A stretch of DNA of 12,584 nucleotides. It comes from Bacteroidota bacterium. Lineage in GTDB: Bacteria; Bacteroidota; Ignavibacteria; Ignavibacteriales; Ignavibacteriaceae. How positions within the stretch are numbered: the first letter of the stretch is position 1; the number at the start of each line of letters is the position of its first letter. Below are positions 8,983 to 12,584 of the stretch, in pieces. The stretch is from NCBI GenBank assembly GCA_021778375.1, contig JAJYCM010000048.1, positions 1 to 12,584 of the forward strand, given 5' to 3'. The position numbers were made by a program, and so were the translations under genes. The notes beneath the pieces were generated by a model. The model was given only the letters and a program-made list of their open reading frames with translations. It made no database searches and was not told the origin of the DNA.

Positions 8983-8988
8983 ATTATA
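8983..8988 (-). promoter_or_regulatory. possible -10 box of the symporter operon
   Basis: On the minus strand this is a perfect TATAAT, 24 bases before the symporter ATG. No good -35 box stands at 16-18 bases; the nearest TTG-containing hexamer, TTGCAA, is 21 bases away and overlaps the operator. In such AT-rich DNA a TATAAT can arise by chance, so this is tentative. Confidence 0.35.
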
Positions 8989-9009
8989 AAATTATTTAAT
9001 ACATAAAGG

Positions 9010-9025
9010 TTGCAAACGTTTGCGG
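9010..9025. promoter_or_regulatory. LacI-family operator upstream of the symporter operon
   Basis: Positions 9012-9023 read GCAAACGTTTGC, a perfect 12-bp palindrome with the central CG typical of LacI/GalR-family operators. The identical palindrome occurs before lacI. It lies in the 90-base gap between the lacI stop and the symporter start, near the -35 region of the possible promoter, so binding would block RNA polymerase. The two copies and the adjacent regulator gene support the assignment. Confidence 0.85.
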
Positions 9026-9048
9026 GTCCAGGTAAAAAAATATTGAAA

Positions 9049-10056
9049 TTATGTTGATCCTCGAATAATTAACTTAGCATCCAAAATAAAAGTTTTAGGT
9101 TTAACAGATTTATTTTCATTTTCAATAAGTCCTACTAATATTTCAGCGGCTTTCTTTCCCATCTCGAAAGATGGTTGGTCAATCGTAGTGATTGTTGGGT
9201 CTACTAAAGTTGTAATTTTATTATTTGAAAAGCCGACGATTCCAATATCATCAGGTATTCTGAGACCTGCTTCTTTTATTCTTTGAAAGGCGCCTATAGC
9301 AACTGGGTCATTAACGGCAAAGATTGCATCAGGGATAATATTTTGCTTAATTAGAAAATCCATTGAGTTATATCCGTCAGTTTCATGGAGTCCTCCAAAA
9401 CATATGAGCTCTTTAGATATATGAATATGGGCCTTATTTAGAGCCTCAGCATATCCTTCTAACCTTCGTTTACATATTTCCAAAGCTTTAGGGCCTGCAA
9501 AATGAGCAATTTTTTTATAGCCTTTTTCTATAAGATAGGTAACAGCATTAAAGGCGCTTTTGGAGTCATCAATAATTACTTTACTTGCAGAAACATCTTC
9601 GCAAGCGCGATCAAAGAAGACTAGTGGGATTCCCCGTTCTATTACACTTTTAAAATGATCTGAATTCTTTGTAGTCTGAGAAATAGAAGCTACAATTCCC
9701 GCTACTCTTTGTTGAATTAATGCATTCGTATTGACTACTTCCCTTTCAAAATTCTCATTGGACTGGCACACGATGATAGTATAACCAGCATGATATGCAA
9801 CCTCCTCAATGCCGCTAATGGCAGAAGCAAAAAAGTCATGCTGAATTTCAGGGACAATTACTCCGATTATAGTAGTGCGGTTATTTTTTAGACTTTGTGC
9901 GATGGGATTAGGCTTGTAATTATATTCTTTAGCTAATTTTCTTACGCGTTTTTTAGTATTATCATTTATATCGGGATGATCGCTCAAGGCGCGCGACACC
10001 GTGGAAGCAGAGATGCCTAATTTTTTTGCTAAATCTGTTATTGTAGTATGTCTCAT
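9049..10056 (-). CDS. LacI/GalR-family transcriptional regulator of galactose genes
   Basis: This 335-residue protein has the LacI-family layout. A helix-turn-helix (about 5-26, TITDLAKKLGISASTVSRAL) is followed by the hinge helix (about 50-57, NPIAQSLK), and a periplasmic-binding-protein-like effector domain from about residue 62 (TIIGVIVPEIQHDFF) to the end. The ISASTVSRAL recognition helix fits binding to the two GCAAACGTTTGC sites at its own start and before the symporter gene. The effector is probably galactose or a related metabolite, an inference from the neighbours. The ATG has AGGA close upstream, and the operator ends only 7 bases before the start codon, so the gene should be autoregulated. 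It is 90 bases upstream of the symporter gene in the same direction. Confidence 0.95.
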   Translation of the reverse strand: MRHTTITDLAKKLGISASTVSRALSDHPDINDNTKKRVRKLAKEYNYKPNPIAQSLKNNRTTIIGVIVPEIQHDFFASAISGIEEVAYHAGYTIIVCQSNENFEREVVNTNALIQQRVAGIVASISQTTKNSDHFKSVIERGIPLVFFDRACEDVSASKVIIDDSKSAFNAVTYLIEKGYKKIAHFAGPKALEICKRRLEGYAEALNKAHIHISKELICFGGLHETDGYNSMDFLIKQNIIPDAIFAVNDPVAIGAFQRIKEAGLRIPDDIGIVGFSNNKITTLVDPTITTIDQPSFEMGKKAAEILVGLIENENKSVKPKTFILDAKLIIRGST

Positions 10057-10062
10057 TTTTCC

Positions 10063-10088
10063 TGCAAACGTTTGCGATTACGTTTGCA
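10063..10088. promoter_or_regulatory. LacI-family operator plus extra half-site at the lacI start
   Basis: GCAAACGTTTGC at 10064-10075 is the same perfect palindrome as at 9012-9023. A further half-site, ACGTTTGC, follows at 10080-10087, 12 bases along and in the same orientation as the second arm. The sites lie between the -10 region and the start codon of lacI, which is the classical place for autorepression. The extra half-site suggests room for a second, weaker dimer. Confidence 0.85.
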
Positions 10089-10116
10089 AGGTATATTATT
10101 CCTGATAATTTGTCAA
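10088..10116 (-). promoter_or_regulatory. sigma70-like promoter of lacI
   Basis: On the minus strand a perfect -35 box TTGACA (10111-10116) stands 17 bases from TACCTT (10088-10093). An alternative -10, TATACC, has a 15-base spacer. Transcription would begin near 10080, within or next to the operator, so a bound repressor would block it. The -10 box is weak and touches the extra half-site. Confidence 0.55.
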
Positions 10117-10184
10117 GTTAAATTTTGGAAAATAATCTTGAAACAATCATACTGCATAATTATTAACCGCATAAAAATAAACTC

Positions 10185-10217
10185 TATAAAATTAGAATTT
10201 AACTTTCTAATTTTATA
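10185..10217. repeat. AT-rich perfect inverted repeat (13-bp arms)
   Basis: TATAAAATTAGAA at 10185-10197 and TTCTAATTTTATA at 10205-10217 are perfect 13-bp inverted arms around a 7-base loop. It lies between the divergent lacI and the broken SDR gene. No T-tract follows on either strand, so it is not a convincing terminator. It could be a protein-binding site, a hairpin in the SDR leader, or the trace of a small mobile element. Confidence 0.6.
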
Positions 10218-10275
10218 TGTTTCAAAAATATAAAAATATTATTGCTAATAAATCAAATTACATTAAGGTGGAGAA

Positions 10276-10517
10276 ATGTTACTTAAAAACAGGATAGCAT
10301 TAATTAGGGGAGTAGCCGAGGGATAGGCGCATCTACTGCAAAATTGTTCGCCCAACATGGCGCCAGTGTAGCAGTTAACCATAATAAAAACGAAGAAGCA
10401 GCTATTCGTGTTGTAGAAGAAATAGTTTCAAAAGGTGGAAAGGCAATTGCCATCAAGGCAGATATTACAGATTTTAATGAAGTAAATCTAACTTCTTCTT
10501 TCAATATTTTTTATTAA
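10276..10517 (+). pseudogene. frameshifted and truncated short-chain dehydrogenase (SDR)
   Basis: This is the first third of an SDR gene. A strong AAGGTGGAG site precedes ATG at 10276. The first 10 codons read MLLKNRIALI, then a one-base loss near 10306-10311 breaks the frame, which hits TAG at 10324. In the next frame the protein continues as GSSRGIGASTAKLFAQHGA and on to KADITDFNEV, so the restored product would carry the Rossmann motif TGSSRGIG of FabG-like SDRs. Homology stops at about 10487; the remaining codons (LTSSFNIFY, stop 10515-10517) are the antisense of the neighbouring gene's end. The NNAG motif and catalytic Ser-Tyr-Lys are absent, so no enzyme can be made. The 3' part is not seen elsewhere in the window. 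Confidence 0.85.
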
Positions 10518-11978
10518 GTTTGAAAAAATTATATGATGAAATGGCAAAAAGTTATACCAATATACTTTGCCCTTCCATCCATCAGGTTCAAAATAAGCTG
10601 AAATTGTTAAACGATTTAACGTGTTTTCTTCATTCGTTTTAAATTCCAACCATGCTTTTCCCGGTAATTTCATTTCGGCACGCAGTAGTAATCTTTTATT
10701 CATTTCTAACTCTTCGACTCTAAAAAAACCCACAACATCGTGAATCCTTATTGTGTTCATACTTCTTCTACCCCTTGATGTGCCTACACCTAATAATATT
10801 GAATCCAAAATACCTCTTAATTTCCACATCCAATTTTGATTAAACCATCCTTCATCACCCCCTATTTTACAAAACGAACTAAAAAGAGAATTTGCTGGTT
10901 TGGAAGTAACTAAAGAATAGGCGCTGATATAATAAGGTGGTTTTTCTAATTCCTTTAGTTTTATTGCAAGCTCATAAGCTCGCGGGTATTCATCCGACCA
11001 GCGAGTATGAACTTTATCTAGTTCTTCGCGTGTCATCGCTCTTAATACAGTCTCTTTGAATGTAACAGGCTTATAGATTGAATTAGGTAATTTACCCTCG
11101 TTGTTGCATAAAACTTCATTTTTCCCACTTTGAAATAATGTTTTAATGACAGGAGCCGGAACGGGTGTAAGGAAACTGGCTATATAAGAATAAAATTTAA
11201 AGTTTGAGAATGAAGTATGAACAAATAATCTTTTTTTGTTCTGAATTTTTGCCATAATTTTAAGCAATCTTTCATATGTCAAAATTTCAAATCCTCCCAC
11301 GTCATAAGACTGTCCTTCAGTCCCTTCTGTTTCCAGTACACCAACAAGAATATTAATTAGTGTTCTTATACTTATAGGTTGGCATTTTGTTTTAGCCCAA
11401 TAAGGTAAAAATAGTATAGGCGTATTTTTAACTAGGCTTTTAAGTATTTCATAAGAGGCGCTCCCAGAGCCAATAATTATGGCAGCTCTTAAAACAGTTG
11501 TAGATATTTCACCTAATTGTAAAACCTCGGCAACGTGCAATCTGCTCCTCAAGTGAGGCGATAAATGAGAATTCTTATCACCTAAAGCACCCAGGTAAAT
11601 AATTCTATCCAGTTTATTTTTTTCGGCAGCAGCTCTAAAATTATTAGCTGCTAAAATATCAGCTTTTTCAAATTTTTTAGGGCCAAGCAATAAAGAATGA
11701 ATTAAATAATAAGCAACCTTCACATCCTTCAATGCTAAATTTAATTCATCGAGGTTCAAAGCATCTGCAACTACAATTTCGGCTTGCGGCCATCTTTGTT
11801 GTAAATCCTTTGTATAAACTCGTGCCATTACTTTAACTTTATAACCACGGGCAAGTAATTCCGGTACTAATCTGCCGCCGACATAACCGGTAGCACCAGT
11901 CACTAGAATAGTTCCAACCTCCGGCTTAGGTGTAGTAAGTAAATTAGTACAAAGCAGCTCATTACTATCAAATATCAT
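10488..11978 (-). CDS. NAD(P)-binding Rossmann protein with C-terminal DUF2867-like domain
   Basis: The N-terminal half is an extended-SDR/NmrA-like domain with the nucleotide-binding TGATGYVG at 27-34 and DRIIYLGALGD at about 124-134. The family's usual YxxxK is not evident (SPHLRSRLHVAEVL stands in the corresponding place), so the reaction is uncertain. The C-terminal part, about 365-496, has the pattern I associate with DUF2867: GGDEGW at 373-378, GVGTSRGRR at 397-405, and a tail with WKGKVYWYNFLPFHHIIF. Such two-domain proteins are widespread and mostly annotated as SDR-family oxidoreductases of unknown role. The ATG at 11976-11978 has no Shine-Dalgarno sequence, and 22 residues precede the usual LVTGATG start; no better start is seen. 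It is convergent with the SDR remnant, ends exactly where that remnant loses homology, and has no evident link to galactose use. Confidence 0.88.
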   Translation of the reverse strand: MIFDSNELLCTNLLTTPKPEVGTILVTGATGYVGGRLVPELLARGYKVKVMARVYTKDLQQRWPQAEIVVADALNLDELNLALKDVKVAYYLIHSLLLGPKKFEKADILAANNFRAAAEKNKLDRIIYLGALGDKNSHLSPHLRSRLHVAEVLQLGEISTTVLRAAIIIGSGSASYEILKSLVKNTPILFLPYWAKTKCQPISIRTLINILVGVLETEGTEGQSYDVGGFEILTYERLLKIMAKIQNKKRLFVHTSFSNFKFYSYIASFLTPVPAPVIKTLFQSGKNEVLCNNEGKLPNSIYKPVTFKETVLRAMTREELDKVHTRWSDEYPRAYELAIKLKELEKPPYYISAYSLVTSKPANSLFSSFCKIGGDEGWFNQNWMWKLRGILDSILLGVGTSRGRRSMNTIRIHDVVGFFRVEELEMNKRLLLRAEMKLPGKAWLEFKTNEENTLNRLTISAYFEPDGWKGKVYWYNFLPFHHIIFSNLIKNIERRS

Positions 11979-12146
11979 AGTTGTTTAAGATAAATGATTT
12001 TAAGTTAATAAGGAACTAATTAAATAACCCATGTTGTACATATTTGTCCGAAATAAAATTTCATATTACATCCCCGCACATAGGTGTTAATTTAATATTT
12101 AAATAGTGATCATTTGAAAGAAATCTATTAGAAGGCATAATAGCAG

Positions 12147-12166
12147 CCCACGAATTTATTCGTGGG
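12147..12166. repeat. palindromic repeat unit 1 (CCCACGAA hairpin)
   Basis: CCCACGAA and TTCGTGGG form a perfect 8-bp stem with a four-base loop. The flanks (AGCCCACGAA..., ...GTGGGAAAAGAGATGAA) resemble short palindromic interspersed repeats I recall from Bacteroidota and related genomes. Confidence 0.6.
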
Positions 12167-12191
12167 AAAAGAGATGAAGAGAATACCTTTT

Positions 12192-12207
12192 AACCGATTC
12201 ATCGGTT
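12192..12207. repeat. palindromic repeat unit 2 (AACCGAT hairpin)
   Basis: AACCGAT and ATCGGTT are perfect 7-bp arms separated by two bases. It follows unit 1 by 25 bases and resembles the AACCGTT...AACGGTT elements common in Bacteroidota-like intergenic DNA (from memory). Confidence 0.55.
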
Positions 12208-12353
12208 TCTCAATTTCCGTTTTTGTAATGCTATAAATTGTTTTGCATATGTAAATTTTATTTTGAATATTATATACCGGCTGTGGCTTTTTTGATATAA
12301 TCATAAATCTTGTCAGACCACACATATGCGTCATGCTCCGTCAAACCGTCTGA

Positions 12354-12366
12354 ACCGCAGAGCGGT
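12354..12366. repeat. palindromic repeat unit 3 (ACCGC hairpin)
   Basis: ACCGC and GCGGT form a 5-bp stem with a three-base loop. Just to its left TCAGAC (12313-12318) and GTCTGA (12348-12353) can pair as well. It is short, and is listed mainly because it shares its design (GC stem, tiny loop) with its neighbours. Confidence 0.45.
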
Positions 12367-12404
12367 GATACATTAGTAGAAAAAGATAGAGATAAAAGAA
12401 TAAA

Positions 12405-12417
12405 GCTCCATAGGAGC
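12405..12417. repeat. palindromic repeat unit 4 (GCTCC-ATA-GGAGC)
   Basis: GCTCC and GGAGC form a 5-bp stem with loop ATA, in the context ATAAAGCTCC...GGAGCGACA. This context (AAAGCYCC-NTA-GGRGCGACAT) matches a short interspersed repeat I remember as frequent in Bacteroidota and relatives, possibly spread by REP-associated Y1 transposases. It lies 54 bases left of the first CRISPR repeat. Confidence 0.6.
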
Positions 12418-12471
12418 GACACATAATTATTTTATAGAAGAACATTATCAAAAGAATGTCATCGGTATGTC

Positions 12472-12584
12472 GTTTCAATCCACGCGCCCGTATAAGGCGC
12501 GACACGACATACAGCCTAGCCTCTCCATTCTACCCGGTTTCAATCCACGCGCCCGTATAAGGCGCGACTAACAAAGACGGAGTG
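12472..12584 (-). CRISPR. CRISPR array, type I-C style repeats, cut by the window end
   Basis: Two identical 32-nt repeats lie at 12472-12503 and 12537-12568. Between them is a 33-nt spacer (12504-12536), and a second spacer begins at 12569 and runs off the window after 16 bases. Read on the minus strand each repeat begins GTCGCGCC and ends GTGGATTGAAAC, the 3' end typical of type I-C repeats, with an internal stem CGCGCC/GGCGCG around a 7-base loop. Transcription should therefore run right to left, so the leader and newest spacers lie beyond the window and 12472 is the old, leader-distal end. The terminal repeat is not degenerate. No cas gene is in the window, so the subtype rests on the repeat alone. 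Confidence 0.93.

Larger units (their letters stand above)
11979..12471. other. gene-poor spacer between the DUF2867 gene and the CRISPR array
   Basis: About 490 bases hold no coding frame I believe in. The first 160 bases are plain AT-rich DNA, which should include the promoter of the DUF2867 gene, though I cannot point to a good one. The rest, from about 12140, contains four small GC-rich hairpins listed separately. The final 50 bases (about 12421-12471) are AT-rich flank of the CRISPR array. Confidence 0.7.

Noticed and set aside
10304..10504. Minus-strand open frame of 66 codons opposite the SDR remnant
   Set aside because: The plus strand clearly encodes SDR motifs in one frame, so this is its shadow.
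12128..12334. Minus-strand open frame of 68 codons right of the DUF2867 gene
   Set aside because: It runs through two palindromic repeat units, resembles no protein family and has no good ribosome site; it is most likely a chance frame.
12405..12438. Degenerate extra CRISPR repeat left of the first full repeat (shared ending GCGAC)
   Set aside because: The shared ending lies 83 bases from the next repeat end instead of 65, and the rest of the repeat does not align.
12336..12582. CTCCGTC at 12336-12342 complementary to GACGGAG in the partial second spacer, as a self-target
   Set aside because: Seven bases are too few to mean anything, and the spacer is incomplete.

Overview
The window looks like part of a low-GC chromosome from the Bacteroidota/Chlorobi/Ignavibacteriota group, most likely an Ignavibacterium- or Melioribacter-like organism. 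The main evidence is two type IX secretion (T9SS) C-terminal sorting tails, one with the 'NQNYPNPFNPST...' opening typical of that lineage. The AT-rich spacers and a short interspersed repeat familiar from these genomes agree with this. The lineage is inference from sequence style; there is no rRNA or marker gene here.

Positions 95-10056 form one minus-strand galactan and galactose utilisation locus. In transcription order (right to left) it holds a LacI-family regulator, a sodium/sugar symporter of the SSS family, a small two-helix membrane protein, galactokinase (galK), galactose-1-phosphate uridylyltransferase (galT), a T9SS-tailed protein remnant ending at a good hairpin terminator, a GH2 beta-galactosidase with a signal peptide, and a GH53 endo-beta-1,4-galactanase with signal peptide and T9SS tail. 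The implied pathway is: secreted GH53 cuts beta-1,4-galactan, GH2 releases galactose, the symporter imports it with Na+, and GalK and GalT start the Leloir pathway. No galE, galM or SusC/SusD pair lies in the window. Two perfect copies of the 12-bp palindrome GCAAACGTTTGC, one before lacI and one before the symporter, point to autoregulation plus control of the transport/Leloir operon. No such copy precedes either glycoside hydrolase.

The right quarter looks like a recombination-prone boundary. A plus-strand short-chain dehydrogenase (SDR) gene has a frameshift and is cut off after about 70 codons, exactly where a convergent 496-residue NAD(P)-binding/DUF2867-type protein ends. Upstream of that gene are about 490 bases without a convincing gene, carrying four small hairpins that look like short palindromic interspersed repeats. 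The window ends inside a CRISPR array with type I-C style 32-nt repeats: two complete identical repeats, one 33-nt spacer and the start of another. By repeat orientation it is read on the minus strand, so the visible end is the leader-distal one. No cas gene is present.

Nothing here is a clearly new system. The items most worth following up are the small membrane protein beside the symporter, the inverted repeat around the terminal CRISPR repeat, the orphan T9SS-tailed fragment, and the SDR/DUF2867 junction.
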